A stretch of 64,000 bases of DNA from Candidatus Berkiella cookevillensis. GTDB taxonomy: Bacteria; Pseudomonadota; Gammaproteobacteria; Berkiellales; Berkiellaceae. The position numbers were made by a program, and so were the translations under genes. The notes beneath the pieces are model-generated. The model was not told the DNA's origin. It did no database searches and was given only the letters and a program-made list of their open reading frames with translations. The stretch is taken from assembly GCF_001431315.2 (NCBI RefSeq), contig NZ_LKHV02000001.1, forward strand, positions 1 through 64,000. Direction: 5' to 3'. Every line of letters begins with the position of its first letter. The first letter of the stretch is position 1. This document shows, piece by piece, positions 1 through 12,783 of this stretch.

Positions 1-1383
1 GTGTCAATTTCACTTTGGCAACAGTGTGTGCAGCGATTAAAAGAGGAGATAGCGCAATCTTCCTTTAATCAATGGATCAGCCCCTTACAAGCAGAAGAGT
101 CTGGTTTGGGGTTAACCTTGTGGGCGCCCAATCAATACGTTTTAGATGGTGTCCTGCAAGAGTATTTGGCACGGATTACGCAGCTTTTAGGTGAGCTGAC
201 TCAGGGCAAAGCCCCAAGAGTCATGGTAGGTATTGGGGAAAGACAACATAGTGCTGTTAGCGCTGCACCCAGTGCCGTAGAAGAGGCTGCTTCTAGTAGT
301 GCAGAAGAAATTGCAAAGGTTGAGGTTGCTCATCAGCCAGCCGCGCCAGCAGCGGTATCGCATCAAAGTAATTTGAATCCCAATTATGTCTTTGAAAATT
401 TTGTTGTGGGTAAGTCCAACCAATTGGCTGAGGCTGCTGCAAAGCAAGTTGCTGAGAATCCAGGAGGGGCTTATAACCCATTGTTTCTTTACGGGGGCGT
501 AGGATTGGGAAAAACCCACCTTATGCATGCAATTGGTAATGCCATTTTAGCCAAGAAGAAAAACGGGAAAGTTATTTATCTACATTCTGAGCGTTTTGTT
601 GCAGATATGGTAAAGGCATTGCAGAGCAATACGATTAATGAGTTTAAACGTTTTTATCGTTCAGTAGATGCCTTATTAATCGATGATATTCAATTCTTTG
701 CTGGAAAAGAGCGCTCTCAAGAAGAGTTTTTCCACACCTTTAATGCTTTATTAGAAGGCCAACAGCAGATTATTTTGACCTCTGATAGATTTCCTAAAGA
801 AATCAATGGAATAGAAGAGCGCCTAAAATCTCGTTTTGGTTCTGGTTTGACGGTTGCTGTAGAGCCTCCAGAACTGGAAACACGGGTCGCTATTTTGATT
901 AGCAAAGCAGAGCAATCTAACATTCTACTTCCGCATGAGGTTGCATTTTTCATCGCAAAGCGCATACGTTCAAACGTACGTGAGCTAGAAGGTGCATTAA
1001 AGCGCATTATTGCGAATGCGCAATTTACGGGTAGCCAGATTGATATTGCCTTTACTCAAGAATCACTGAAAGATGTTTTGGCAGTGCAAGATAAACTTGT
1101 ATCGATCGACAATATTTTGAGGACAGTCGCTGAATACTACAAAATAAAGGTATCAGATTTACTGTCGAAAAGACGTAATCGCTCCGTGGCAAGACCACGA
1201 CAAGTTGCCATGTCTTTATGTAAAGAGCTAACCAATCACAGCTTACCTGAAATTGGTGATGCCTTTGGTGGGCGAGATCATACGACTGTGTTACATGCCT
1301 GCAAAACCATTAAAAATTTACGTGAATCAGATGCAGATATGGCTGAAGATTGTTCAAATCTGCTTAGAATTTTATCAACCTGA
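1..1383 (+). CDS. dnaA: Chromosomal replication initiator protein DnaA
   Basis: Initiator ATPase that binds DnaA boxes at the origin, opens the duplex and loads the DnaB helicase. The 460 residues show the usual four-part plan: an N-terminal interaction domain starting [10 protein letters not shown], a variable Ala/Glu-rich linker around residues 80-120, an AAA+ core with Walker A GGVGLGKT at 165-172 and Walker B ending at Asp228-Asp229, and the C-terminal DNA-binding signature [11 protein letters not shown] from residue 423. The start is GTG at base 1, so the promoter and any upstream rpmH-side origin lie outside the window. dnaN follows after 14 bases and is probably co-transcribed. Length and motifs are normal for the family. 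Confidence 0.98.
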   Translation: MSISLWQQCVQRLKEEIAQSSFNQWISPLQAEESGLGLTLWAPNQYVLDGVLQEYLARITQLLGELTQGKAPRVMVGIGERQHSAVSAAPSAVEEAASSSAEEIAKVEVAHQPAAPAAVSHQSNLNPNYVFENFVVGKSNQLAEAAAKQVAENPGGAYNPLFLYGGVGLGKTHLMHAIGNAILAKKKNGKVIYLHSERFVADMVKALQSNTINEFKRFYRSVDALLIDDIQFFAGKERSQEEFFHTFNALLEGQQQIILTSDRFPKEINGIEERLKSRFGSGLTVAVEPPELETRVAILISKAEQSNILLPHEVAFFIAKRIRSNVRELEGALKRIIANAQFTGSQIDIAFTQESLKDVLAVQDKLVSIDNILRTVAEYYKIKVSDLLSKRRNRSVARPRQVAMSLCKELTNHSLPEIGDAFGGRDHTTVLHACKTIKNLRESDADMAEDCSNLLRILST

Positions 1384-1397
1384 GGAAGTAGAAAGTA

Positions 1398-2522
1398 ATG
1401 CGGTTTTTGATTCACAGAGAAGCACTGCTTAAACCTTTGCAGCGTGTGGCAGGTACGGTTGATAAACGCCCTGTGCAAAAGCCAATTTTATCTAATATTT
1501 TAATAACCGTTAAAAGCCAATTACTTTCTTTAGTGGGTACTGATTTAGAAGTTGAATTGATCTCTCGGATCCCGCTTGCAGAAAATGCTGATGCGGGAGA
1601 AGTAACCGTTGGTGCAAAAAAATTAATTGATATTTGCAAAGCGCTTCCTGAGAATTCACAAATTGAATTTAATTATCAAAATAATAAATTAAGCTTAAAA
1701 GCAGATAGAAGTCGCTATAGTTTGGCTTGCTTGCCAGCGGATGATTTCCCACAAATTGAGCAAAGTTCAGCGGATATAGAAATTTCTTTGTCGCAATCCA
1801 TATTAAGACAATTATTATCTTCTTGTGGTTTTGCCTTATCTCAATCTTTAGACACAGCACGTTATTATTTAAATGGAATTTGTTTAAGTTTTGAGCCTGA
1901 TGGTCTTAGGGTAACCGCAACAGATGGGCATCGATTAGCAACCTTAAAAGCGTCTTGTGCCTTAAATATGAGTGAAGCACGAGAAGTGATTATTCCTAAA
2001 AAAGCAGTGCTTGAAATGCAGAGGCTCTTTGCTGAAGGTGAAGAAGAGGTTGGTATTGTAATTGGCAAAAACCATTTAAGAACCATCACAACAGGTTATA
2101 GCTTTGTTACAAAATTAATTGATGGAAAATTCCCAAGTTATAAAGCAATTCTGCCATCTGCGCCTGGAGAAACTGTTGTTTTAAACAGGGAGCTTTTCAA
2201 AAATGCTTTAACCCGTGTGTCCGCTTTATTGTCTGAGAAGCAAAGGGGTGTTCGCTTACATTTTTCGCACAATCTTTTGAAGCTTATTACCATTAATTCA
2301 GATAAAGATGAAGGCGTTGAAGAAATGGAAGCAAGCTTTTCTGGAGATGATATCGAAATAGGTTTTAATGTTAGCTATTTGCTCGATTATTTAACCGCTA
2401 TGCACACTGAAACCATTACAATGACCGTCATTGATCCTAACAGCAGCGCGTTGTTTTCTTGCGCAGAAGGTGAGGGCTTTGCTGACGCTCATTTGTATGT
2501 TGTTATGCCCATGCGAATCTAA
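1398..2522 (+). CDS. dnaN: DNA polymerase III beta subunit (sliding clamp)
   Basis: Ring-shaped processivity clamp that tethers DNA polymerase III and other DNA enzymes to the template. The protein is 374 residues (E. coli 366), starts MRFLIHREALLKPLQ and ends in the characteristic VVMPMRI, where the conserved C-terminal PMRI forms part of the partner-binding groove. Three clamp folds are expected from the length. It sits between dnaA (14 bases upstream) and recF (one base downstream), the standard dnaA-dnaN-recF order, so translation of recF is probably coupled to it. Confidence 0.98.
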   Translation: MRFLIHREALLKPLQRVAGTVDKRPVQKPILSNILITVKSQLLSLVGTDLEVELISRIPLAENADAGEVTVGAKKLIDICKALPENSQIEFNYQNNKLSLKADRSRYSLACLPADDFPQIEQSSADIEISLSQSILRQLLSSCGFALSQSLDTARYYLNGICLSFEPDGLRVTATDGHRLATLKASCALNMSEAREVIIPKKAVLEMQRLFAEGEEEVGIVIGKNHLRTITTGYSFVTKLIDGKFPSYKAILPSAPGETVVLNRELFKNALTRVSALLSEKQRGVRLHFSHNLLKLITINSDKDEGVEEMEASFSGDDIEIGFNVSYLLDYLTAMHTETITMTVIDPNSSALFSCAEGEGFADAHLYVVMPMRI

Positions 2523-2523
2523 A

Positions 2524-3621
2524 ATGCGTTTGCAGCGTTTGCGTGCAGAAGGCTTTCGAAATTTAGAAGATATCAATTTTAAACCACATCCATCCTGTAA
2601 TATTATCGTTGGCGCCAATGGCAGTGGAAAGACCAGCCTTCTTGAAGCTATTCATGTTTTAAGTCTGGGGCGATCTTTTCGAACGCGCGAATTACAACCC
2701 GTTATTAATCACCAAAAAACAAGATTGGTTTGTTATGCTGAGGTTGTAGAAAAAGATAAGTTATTTCCTTTAGGGGTGGAGAAGCGCACTGCTGAAACCT
2801 TAATTTTACAAGCAAAAGGTGAAATAGGGGTTAAGCTAAGCGATTTTATTGCTAATATGCCGGTTCAGATTATTACACCAGATAGCTTTGATCTCTTAAC
2901 TACAGGCCCTGAAATAAGAAGACGCTTCATTGATCTCGGGGTGTTCCACGTGGAACATTCTTTTGTGGGATTGAGCATGCGCTTCAAAAAAAGCTTAAAG
3001 CAACGTAATGCAGCCCTTAAACAGCAGGCGTCTCCTCAGATTATTAAAGCACTTGATGAGGGCTTTGTATTGAGTGCCGAAGCCATCTCTACGATGCGTC
3101 AGCATTATTTAAACGAATATATTCCGATTTTCTATGATATTTTAGCTATTTTTTTACCCAATCTTTGCATTCAGTATGAATATGTACCGGGGTGGGCGCA
3201 CAAAGGCAATGGCGGCTATGGTGAAGCTTTGCAGAAAGCACTTGAGCAAGATTATCGTTATCGCTCAACAAGCGTTGGACCGCATCGAGCCGATCTTAAA
3301 TTTACTGTAGAAGGTTTTCCTGCCCAGCATATTCTTTCCAGAGGACAGCAAAAATTATTTGTAAGTGCTTTAATCTTAGCGCAATCTGTTTATTTATCTC
3401 GGCAATCATCAATCAAAAGTATCTTTTTAATTGATGATCTTGCTTCTGAATTAGATAAATACAACCTGAGTTTAATCTTAAATTGGCTGCTTGAGAGGGA
3501 GCATCAAGTATTTATTACTTCTGTAGAAGAAGATATATGGTCAGAGTTATGTGATGGTGCGGCGCATGAGATGTTTCACGTGAAACATGGTCGTGTTGCT
3601 ATTCGTAGCTTAGTGAAGTAA
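2524..3621 (+). CDS. recF: DNA replication and repair protein RecF
   Basis: SMC-like ATPase that helps load RecA at gapped DNA through RecO and RecR. The start at 2524 (MRLQRLRAEGFRNLEDI) is preferred over an in-frame start at 2431, because RecF proteins begin with this motif and the longer frame runs back inside dnaN. The product is 365 residues. Walker A GANGSGKT is at residues 30-37, followed by the C-terminal signature LSRGQQKL and Walker B IFLIDDLASELD. Two perfect parS palindromes are written into the coding sequence: one encodes the FHVE stretch (2942-2957), the other the C-terminal MFHVKH (3572-3587). Confidence 0.97.
   Translation: MRLQRLRAEGFRNLEDINFKPHPSCNIIVGANGSGKTSLLEAIHVLSLGRSFRTRELQPVINHQKTRLVCYAEVVEKDKLFPLGVEKRTAETLILQAKGEIGVKLSDFIANMPVQIITPDSFDLLTTGPEIRRRFIDLGVFHVEHSFVGLSMRFKKSLKQRNAALKQQASPQIIKALDEGFVLSAEAISTMRQHYLNEYIPIFYDILAIFLPNLCIQYEYVPGWAHKGNGGYGEALQKALEQDYRYRSTSVGPHRADLKFTVEGFPAQHILSRGQQKLFVSALILAQSVYLSRQSSIKSIFLIDDLASELDKYNLSLILNWLLEREHQVFITSVEEDIWSELCDGAAHEMFHVKHGRVAIRSLVK
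2942..2957. promoter_or_regulatory. parS: parS centromere site 1 (inside recF)
   Basis: TGTTCCACGTGGAACA is a perfect 16-base palindrome identical to the parS form known from Pseudomonas. ParB binds it to organise origin segregation. It lies inside the recF reading frame and encodes part of VFHVEH. Confidence 0.9.
3572..3587. promoter_or_regulatory. parS: parS centromere site 2 (3' end of recF)
   Basis: TGTTTCACGTGAAACA is a perfect palindrome identical to the classic Bacillus subtilis parS sequence. It lies in the last codons of recF, encoding FHVKH, about 630 bases from site 1. Confidence 0.93.
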
Positions 3622-3665
3622 GTTGTCACCCATGATCTAGAGCTAATACTTTTGAAGCCATTCAT

Positions 3666-3731
3666 TTATCCACGAAAATATTTCACATATCTGCTCTCAT
3701 ATCTAACATCTTATTCACATAGTTATCCACA
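3666..3731 (+). other. DnaA box cluster
   Basis: Three 9-mers lie close together in one orientation: TTATCCACG at 3666-3674, TTATTCACA at 3711-3719 and TTATCCACA at 3723-3731. The last is the high-affinity E. coli box and the other two differ from it by one base. Such clustering in a gene-free stretch beside replication genes is typical of an origin or of DnaA-controlled DNA. Confidence 0.65.
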
Positions 3732-3933
3732 AGCGTTGTGGGATAAAATCGATCTAATAGCATGATTCAAAAGAAATTTTTTACTTAAAGCTTGGAAACA
3801 GCCAAAGTTATTAAGTGGATCAAATGCTATTTGCTAGACTTAGGTTCATCTTCTTGTTCGTTGGCAAAGCTGTCTCTTCTAAACAAGGGTGCTTAACTGA
3901 ATAATCAGAGTTTATTTTTATGCTTTATCAGCT

Positions 3934-3998
3934 ATCCTTGCTTCTTGTTGTATATATCCCCGTGTAATGCGTTGCTACAAAAAAGAAGTACTGATTCT
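3934..3998 (+). repeat. Repeat family A, copy 1 (decayed)
   Basis: About 65 bases running from ATCCTTGCT to TACTGATT resemble 13999-14060. Both share the flanks ATCCTTGCT, a central TATAT block, GCTACAAAA and TACTGATT. The inner hairpin is clear in the second copy but largely decayed here. Confidence 0.6.
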
Positions 3999-4054
3999 TC
4001 AGCAAATGAAGATGTGACTAAGAGTTAACGCTGGTAGCAGTAAGAGCCATTAGG

Positions 4055-4070
4055 TGTTCCACGTGAAACA
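4055..4070. promoter_or_regulatory. parS: parS centromere site 3 (upstream of gyrB)
   Basis: TGTTCCACGTGAAACA is a parS sequence whose half-sites differ by one base (TGTTCC in one arm, TGTTTC in the other when read inward). It lies in the recF-gyrB gap, five bases from a DnaA-box-like sequence at 4075-4083. Confidence 0.88.
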
Positions 4071-4330
4071 TTTTTTATCCACGCTGACCTAAACATAAGC
4101 TTTCTTTTTGCTCATGATGCTTCTTAGACAAATTGTGATTTTAGTTATTTGGGTAATTGTTGCTAAAGCACCAGATTTAGAGACTTTTAGGCTAAATTTT
4201 ACATAAAGATCATTCGTTTCAGTGAGATATGGGGGAAATATGGTAAAATAGGCTATTAATTGTTTCCACATCCCAGACACGTTTAGATACTTAAGATCTC
4301 TGCATGAGATGTAACTTTGGGGAGCCATGA

Positions 4331-7452
<3,122 letters not shown>

Positions 7453-7610
7453 AGGTAGTATTTATTGTGGCCTGGAGAAAAACTTAAGATTGCATCTTAG
7501 AGCCTTTTCGTCAAAATTGCAAAGCAACATAATAGCCACTTTTATCATAAAACATAAAAATTACCTGGGATTCTTGTTTGAAGGATTTTTCTCAAACATA
7601 TAGTTAGACC

Positions 7611-9047
7611 TTAAACGCCTAAATCCTTATACAATAACAAGGCCTTTTCTCTTGCTGTACTGTGTTCTACCATGGGGAAAGGATAGTCTTTGCCTAAGGT
7701 GATCCCTAGCTTCTTTAATTCAAGAATGTCCGCTTTCCACGGTGCATGGATAAACTTATCTGGTAAGGCTTGAAGCTCTGGTACCCATCTGCGGATGTAA
7801 GTGCCGTTACTGTCAAATTTTTCGCTTTGCGTAATGGGGTTAAAAATGCGGAAATAGGGCTGCGCATCAGCTCCACTCCCTGATACCCATTGCCAGCCAG
7901 CCGCATTATTTGCTAAATCGGCATCTACAAGTGTGTTCCAGAACCAATTTTGTCCTTCTGTCCAATGCAGAAATAGATCTTTCGTCAAGAAGGATGCAAC
8001 AATCATGCGTACACGATTGTGCATAATGCCTGTTTCCCAGAGTTCGCGCATCCCTGCGTCTACAATTGGATAGCCAGTATAGCCTGTTTGCCATTTTTTA
8101 AGTGATTTTGAGTCTTTATCCCACTTAAAAGCATTGAATTTTTCTTTGAAATTGTGGTGTGGCAGTTCTGGAAAATGAAATAATAAATAATGACAAAATT
8201 CTCGCCAAATGATTTGTGATAAGTATATCTGGCGTGATTTTTGGTTTTGAATAGAAAGCGTTTTTTCATTGATAGCATATACAATTTGGTGTGGGCTGAT
8301 TTGACCAAAATGTAAATAAGGTGAAAGTTTTGAAACAGAAGAAAGCGCAGGAAAATCACGCTGTTCTCCATAATATTCTATTTGTGAGTTTATGAATGTT
8401 TTAAGTAAATGTTTAGCCATCTTTTCACTAGGGGCGTGATATTTCGCTAATTTTTGCGTCCAAGAATGTTGTGGCCAAAGATTCCAATGATGCCAGTCTT
8501 CAACAATGTTTTGATTTTTGCAGGAATTTTCTGGGAATTTGCATATTTTTTTGTTGGGAATAATATTTTCAAGCAACGGCAGAATTCTATTTTTAAAAGG
8601 CGTATAAACTTTGAAGTAACCGCCAGTGCTATTATGAATCTGCGAAGGTTCAATCAGCAAAGAGCTATTGTAAGTATTTACAATAATACCATTTTGACGT
8701 AATGTGGCTTTGATTTTTGTATCTCTATGGATGGAAAATGGATCATAGCAACGATTCCAATAAATGCTGGAAATATCATTTTTTTTGATGATTTCATCTA
8801 ATATGCTTTGTGGAGATCCTTTTCGAACGATGAGATGTCCCCCTCGTTTTTGGATATCGTGAGTAAGTGACTTAAGGCTCTCGTATAAAAACCATTTTGC
8901 TGCTTCTCCGGGTGTCCATGCATTTTTTTTATCTGTATCATAGATATAGAGCAACGTGACAGAATCATTTTCTTGGATGGCGTGTAAAAGTGCAGCATTG
9001 TCTGTTAAGCGGAGATCTTGCCTAAACCAGTAGAGCGCTTTTTTCAT
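7611..9047 (-). CDS. phrB: Deoxyribodipyrimidine photo-lyase (class I)
   Basis: Light-driven flavoprotein that splits cyclobutane pyrimidine dimers. I start it at the ATG at 9047, giving MKKALYWFRQDLRLTDN, the standard photolyase N terminus, rather than at an upstream TTG at 9074. The product is 478 residues (E. coli 472). The N-terminal antenna domain is followed by the FAD domain with WREFCHYLLFHFPE, GYPIVDAGMRELWETG and the Trp-rich WFWNTLVDADLANNAAGWQW. The start overlaps the gmhB stop by 26 bases, suggesting coupled translation. A photolyase implies that the organism sees light or UV outside a host at some stage. Confidence 0.95.
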   Translation of the reverse strand: MKKALYWFRQDLRLTDNAALLHAIQENDSVTLLYIYDTDKKNAWTPGEAAKWFLYESLKSLTHDIQKRGGHLIVRKGSPQSILDEIIKKNDISSIYWNRCYDPFSIHRDTKIKATLRQNGIIVNTYNSSLLIEPSQIHNSTGGYFKVYTPFKNRILPLLENIIPNKKICKFPENSCKNQNIVEDWHHWNLWPQHSWTQKLAKYHAPSEKMAKHLLKTFINSQIEYYGEQRDFPALSSVSKLSPYLHFGQISPHQIVYAINEKTLSIQNQKSRQIYLSQIIWREFCHYLLFHFPELPHHNFKEKFNAFKWDKDSKSLKKWQTGYTGYPIVDAGMRELWETGIMHNRVRMIVASFLTKDLFLHWTEGQNWFWNTLVDADLANNAAGWQWVSGSGADAQPYFRIFNPITQSEKFDSNGTYIRRWVPELQALPDKFIHAPWKADILELKKLGITLGKDYPFPMVEHSTAREKALLLYKDLGV

Positions 9048-9600
9048 CGTATTTGCTTGTATAGTACTTTGCAAAGGCCATTAAATTATCAAACACCAGT
9101 GTGTTGGATGGTAATTGTGATGCGTATTTTTCCCAGGTGTGATTGCCTTTGCCAGTTTTTACTAGCACGGGTAAACAACCAACGGCGGCGGCTGCCTCTA
9201 AATCACGCATAGAATCACCCACAAAAGGAATATCTTTGAGCTGGCATTGATAAAATTGTGAAATTTGCTTTAAAAGACCAGGTTTGGGCTTTCGGCAAAT
9301 GCAATCATCATCAGGTCCATGTGGACAGTAAAAGATACTATCAATGGCAGCATTCACTTTGGCAAGCGTTTCTTGCATTGTGTAATGTATGAGATCTAAA
9401 GTTGCTTCAGAATAAAAACCTCTTGCAAGTCCTGATTGATTTGTCGCAACGGCAATTTTAATGCCGAAACGATTTAATAAAGCAATGGCTTCAGGACTAT
9501 GGGGCACAGGTATCCATTCTGAAGGTGATTTAATATAGGCATCAGAATCTTCATTAATGACACCATCACGATCTAAAATGACAAGCGATATGGTTTGCAT
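9022..9600 (-). CDS. gmhB: D-glycero-beta-D-manno-heptose 1,7-bisphosphate 7-phosphatase
   Basis: HAD-family phosphatase in the ADP-heptose pathway for the lipopolysaccharide inner core. The protein is 192 residues (E. coli 191). The nucleophile motif LDRDGVIN holds Asp10 and Asp12. A zinc-binding loop CPHGPDDDCICRKPKPG, diagnostic for GmhB, lies in the middle, and the last HAD motif is FVGDSMRDLEAA. It overlaps the glyS stop by one base and phrB by 26 bases, so glyQ-glyS-gmhB-phrB read as one operon. The gene follows glyS as in Pseudomonas. Confidence 0.94.
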   Translation of the reverse strand: MQTISLVILDRDGVINEDSDAYIKSPSEWIPVPHSPEAIALLNRFGIKIAVATNQSGLARGFYSEATLDLIHYTMQETLAKVNAAIDSIFYCPHGPDDDCICRKPKPGLLKQISQFYQCQLKDIPFVGDSMRDLEAAAAVGCLPVLVKTGKGNHTWEKYASQLPSNTLVFDNLMAFAKYYTSKYDEKSALLV

Positions 9601-11678
9601 TATATGGCCAGTTTTGAGATATCAGCAATTTGCATAAATAAGGCATACAATTGCGTAAGTAATAGAACGCGATTTTGTTTCAGCGCCTCATTATCTACCA
9701 TTACTAAAACCTCATCAAAAAACCTATCCACAGGCTGTTTAAGCGCAGCAAGCTGTGTGAGCGCTTCTTGATATTGCCCAGCTTGAAGTAGCGGTGCAGT
9801 TTGTTGTTTTAGTGCATTGATTGCCAAAAATAGCTCTTTTTCCGCTGTTTCTGCTAACAAATCATCACGCACATTTGCTAAATTATCCAAAGAAAGATTT
9901 TGCTCATTTTTTTGGAGGATATTTTTCACGCGCTTGTTTGCTGCAGCCAGTGCTTGGGCCTCGGGTAATGTTTTGAAATGATTAACCGCAAGTGTGCGTT
10001 GGCTCATATCATAGGGACAATCAGGTTGTGTGCTTAAGACCGCATCAATGACTTGTGGAGCAACAGATTGCTCTTGATACCAAGATTTAAATCGTTCTAA
10101 ACAGAATTTGTATACGATAGGCAGGATGTCTTTACTGACAATCCCTTCGTTAAAGCCTTGTTGGGCTTGTAACAGTAATTCTTGTAAGTTTAGTGTTAAT
10201 TTTTTCTCAATGATGATGCGCAAAATTCCCATTGCTGCCCGTCTCAGTGCATAGGGATCTTTTTCTCCAGAAGGAATGAGACCTGCGCCAAAAATACCGA
10301 TTAGCGTATCCAAGCGTTCTGCTAATGCTAAGCAAACGCCTGTTTGTGTTGCGGGTAAAATATCCTTGGCATGCGCTGGCAAATAAACTTCTTTGATAGC
10401 AATGGCCACTTCATCTGCTTCGTGATCATTTCTTGCATAATAAGAACCCATGATGCCTTGTAGCTCTGGAAATTCAAAAACCATGTTGGTTACCAAATCT
10501 GCTTTGTACAATTGTGCTGCTCTTTGTGCAAAGTTAGAATTGGCTTGAATTTTTGTCGCAATAAACATTGCTAATTCTGCTACACGCAAGGTTTTCTGAT
10601 AGAGTGTGCCTAGATCTTTCTGATAAATCATCTTGTCTAAGCGCACCAATCTTGATTCTAAGGTAGATTTACTGTCTTGTTCATAGAAGAATTTTGCATC
10701 TTCTAAGCGTGCATGCATCACGCGTTGATTGCCCATCACAATATTCTTTGTATCAGCGGCTTCAACGTTACTTACAAGAATAAAATAAGGTAATAAGCGA
10801 TTATTGGATACAATAGGAAAACATTTTTGATGGTTTTGCATAGAGGATATAAGCGCCTCTTTAGGAATTTTCAAAAAGTCAGCATCAAATTCCGCGACCA
10901 TAGGTACAGGCCACTCAACAAGACCTATTACTTGGTCAAGGAGTGTATCGTCAATCACTGCTGCACCTTGTAACTTTTTAGCAATCTGAGTAGAGGCTTC
11001 AATAATGATATTTTTACGCTCTTGATAATCAACAATCACTTTGACATCACGTAGTACATTTAAGTAATTATCTGCATGATTAATTTTTATTTTGTTTGGG
11101 AAATGGGTGCGGTGCCCGTATGAATATTGGCTGCTTTTTAGATTTAGAATATCTGCTTCGATGGCGATGTTACCATGCACCAATGTGATCCAATGAATAG
11201 GGCGGATAAACTGGAGAGAAGAATCGCCCCAACGCATTTTTTTAGGATAAGGCAAGCTTTCAATACTTTCTGCAATAATAGCAGGTAAGATCTGTTCTAG
11301 TGGTTGACCAGGAATATTTTCCTCAAAGAGCAACCATGCCCCTTGCTCCGTCTCTAAGGTTTTTAGTGCCTGAATGGGTGTGTTACAGCTTTGGGCAAAG
11401 CCAATAGCCGCAGGTGTAGGTACGCCATCCTTATAGGCAGCCTTTAGAGAGGGACCACGTTTTTGTGCGATATAATCCGGCTGTTTAGAGGGCACTTGCT
11501 GGATTTTAAGCGCTAAGCGTCTGGGCGATGCAAAACAGTCTGTTTTGCCATAAGGGAGATTCAAGTTTTTAAATCTTTTTAAAACTTCATTTTGAAAAGC
11601 CGCTACCAACCGATCCAGGTGAGTGGGTGGTAAATCTTCAGTGCCAATTTCGATTAATAAGGTATTTTCCCCGTTCAT
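9600..11678 (-). CDS. glyS: Glycine--tRNA ligase beta subunit
   Basis: Beta subunit of the alpha2-beta2 bacterial glycyl-tRNA synthetase, carrying tRNA recognition. The 692 residues (E. coli 689) start MNGENTLLIEIGTEDLPP, the family N terminus. An HD-like region (YYARNDHEADEVAIAIKEVYLP) and the conserved SGEKDPYALRRAAMGILRI are present. It starts nine bases after the glyQ stop, so the two subunits are co-translated. Confidence 0.97.
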   Translation of the reverse strand: MNGENTLLIEIGTEDLPPTHLDRLVAAFQNEVLKRFKNLNLPYGKTDCFASPRRLALKIQQVPSKQPDYIAQKRGPSLKAAYKDGVPTPAAIGFAQSCNTPIQALKTLETEQGAWLLFEENIPGQPLEQILPAIIAESIESLPYPKKMRWGDSSLQFIRPIHWITLVHGNIAIEADILNLKSSQYSYGHRTHFPNKIKINHADNYLNVLRDVKVIVDYQERKNIIIEASTQIAKKLQGAAVIDDTLLDQVIGLVEWPVPMVAEFDADFLKIPKEALISSMQNHQKCFPIVSNNRLLPYFILVSNVEAADTKNIVMGNQRVMHARLEDAKFFYEQDSKSTLESRLVRLDKMIYQKDLGTLYQKTLRVAELAMFIATKIQANSNFAQRAAQLYKADLVTNMVFEFPELQGIMGSYYARNDHEADEVAIAIKEVYLPAHAKDILPATQTGVCLALAERLDTLIGIFGAGLIPSGEKDPYALRRAAMGILRIIIEKKLTLNLQELLLQAQQGFNEGIVSKDILPIVYKFCLERFKSWYQEQSVAPQVIDAVLSTQPDCPYDMSQRTLAVNHFKTLPEAQALAAANKRVKNILQKNEQNLSLDNLANVRDDLLAETAEKELFLAINALKQQTAPLLQAGQYQEALTQLAALKQPVDRFFDEVLVMVDNEALKQNRVLLLTQLYALFMQIADISKLAI

Positions 11679-11687
11679 AATTATGCT

Positions 11688-12593
11688 CTATTTCTTGTGT
11701 AATAGTGGAAAACCAAGTGATTCGCGTTTTTCGTAGTAACATTTGGCTACGGCACTGGCAAGTGTGCGGACTCTTAGAATGTATCGTTGCCTTTCTGTAA
11801 CGGCAATAGCACTTCTTGCATCTAATAAATTAAAGGTATGAGATGCTTTTAAAACGCTTTCATAAGCAGGGAGTGGTAAGCTTTTTTCAATAAGGCTTAG
11901 GCATGTTTTTTCATAATGGTCAAAGTGCTGGAACAACATATCTGTATCTGCAAGTTCAAAGTTATACTGAGACATTTCTACTTCATTTTGGTGGAAGATG
12001 TCTCTATAGGTAACATCACCATGGGGTGTACGCGCCCACACCAGATCAAACATAGAGGCTTTATTTTGGATATGCATCGCTAATCTTTCTAGGCCATAAG
12101 CTAATTCACCCATCACAGGTCGACATTCAAGACCACCCGCTTGTTGGAAATAGGTGAATTGAATACTTTCCATACCATTTAACCAAACTTCCCAGCCTAA
12201 ACCCCAAGCGCCTAAAGTAGGAGATTCCCAATTATCTTCTACAAAACGAATATCGTTTTCTTTGGGGTCGATACCCAATGCTTTCAATGATTCGATACAA
12301 AGTTCTTGAATATTAGGCGGAGAAGGCTTTAGAACCACTTGGTATTGGTGAAAATGCTGGGTTCGATTTGGGTTGTCCCCGTATCGACCATCTGTAGGGC
12401 GACGTGAAGGTTGTACGTGTGCACAATTCCATGGCTCTGGTCCAATTGCCTTTAAAAAAGTGGCTGGGTGAAAAGTGCCGGCACCCACCTCTAAATCGAG
12501 CGGCTGCAGTATAACGCAACCTTGCTCAGACCAAAATTGGTGAAAGCCTTGAATAATTTCCGAAAAAGTATAAGGGGATGCTTTGCTTTGCAT
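11688..12593 (-). CDS. glyQ: Glycine--tRNA ligase alpha subunit
   Basis: Catalytic alpha subunit of the tetrameric glycyl-tRNA synthetase. The 301 residues match E. coli GlyQ (303) and show [20 protein letters not shown] and the class II catalytic region [13 protein letters not shown]. It is the first gene of the reverse-strand operon glyQ-glyS-gmhB-phrB. A TATAAT-like hexamer lies on the reverse strand at 12634-12639, but I see no convincing -35. Confidence 0.97.
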   Translation of the reverse strand: MQSKASPYTFSEIIQGFHQFWSEQGCVILQPLDLEVGAGTFHPATFLKAIGPEPWNCAHVQPSRRPTDGRYGDNPNRTQHFHQYQVVLKPSPPNIQELCIESLKALGIDPKENDIRFVEDNWESPTLGAWGLGWEVWLNGMESIQFTYFQQAGGLECRPVMGELAYGLERLAMHIQNKASMFDLVWARTPHGDVTYRDIFHQNEVEMSQYNFELADTDMLFQHFDHYEKTCLSLIEKSLPLPAYESVLKASHTFNLLDARSAIAVTERQRYILRVRTLASAVAKCYYEKRESLGFPLLHKK

Positions 12594-12687
12594 AATGGAT
12601 GCAAGTCACATAGTTGGTGTTGATAAACAACGCATTATACACGGAAATGCTTAAGGTCGTGTATTTGATTCTACTGCACCCAGATAG

Positions 12688-12716
12688 TTGACTTGGAATT
12701 CTAACACACATATAAT
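12688..12716 (+). promoter_or_regulatory. Strong sigma70-type promoter
   Basis: TTGACT at 12688-12693 and TATAAT at 12711-12716 are separated by 17 bases, close to the consensus. It points at the membrane protein gene starting at 12784, leaving a leader of about 60 bases. Confidence 0.75.
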
Positions 12717-12783
12717 CGGCAACTCATCGTTCTAACTAATCCGTTTGTCGCTTAACGGCGTATTTGAATTACAAAGGTTATTT

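Larger units (their letters stand above)
3622..4330. other. 709-base recF-gyrB gap, candidate replication origin
   Basis: No supportable gene lies here. It contains three DnaA-box-like 9-mers within 66 bases (3666-3731), another at 4075-4083, a parS site at 4055-4070 and one copy of a repeat (3934-3998) also found near 14000. The stretch is AT-rich and carries the gyrB promoter region near its right end, though I could not assign clear -35/-10 hexamers. Calling it oriC is inference: the dnaA upstream region, another usual origin position, is outside the window. Confidence 0.5.

Noticed and set aside
3736-3745. TGTGGGATAA as a reverse-strand DnaA box
   Set aside because: It has one extra G compared with TGTGGATAA, so spacing of the 9-mer is wrong.
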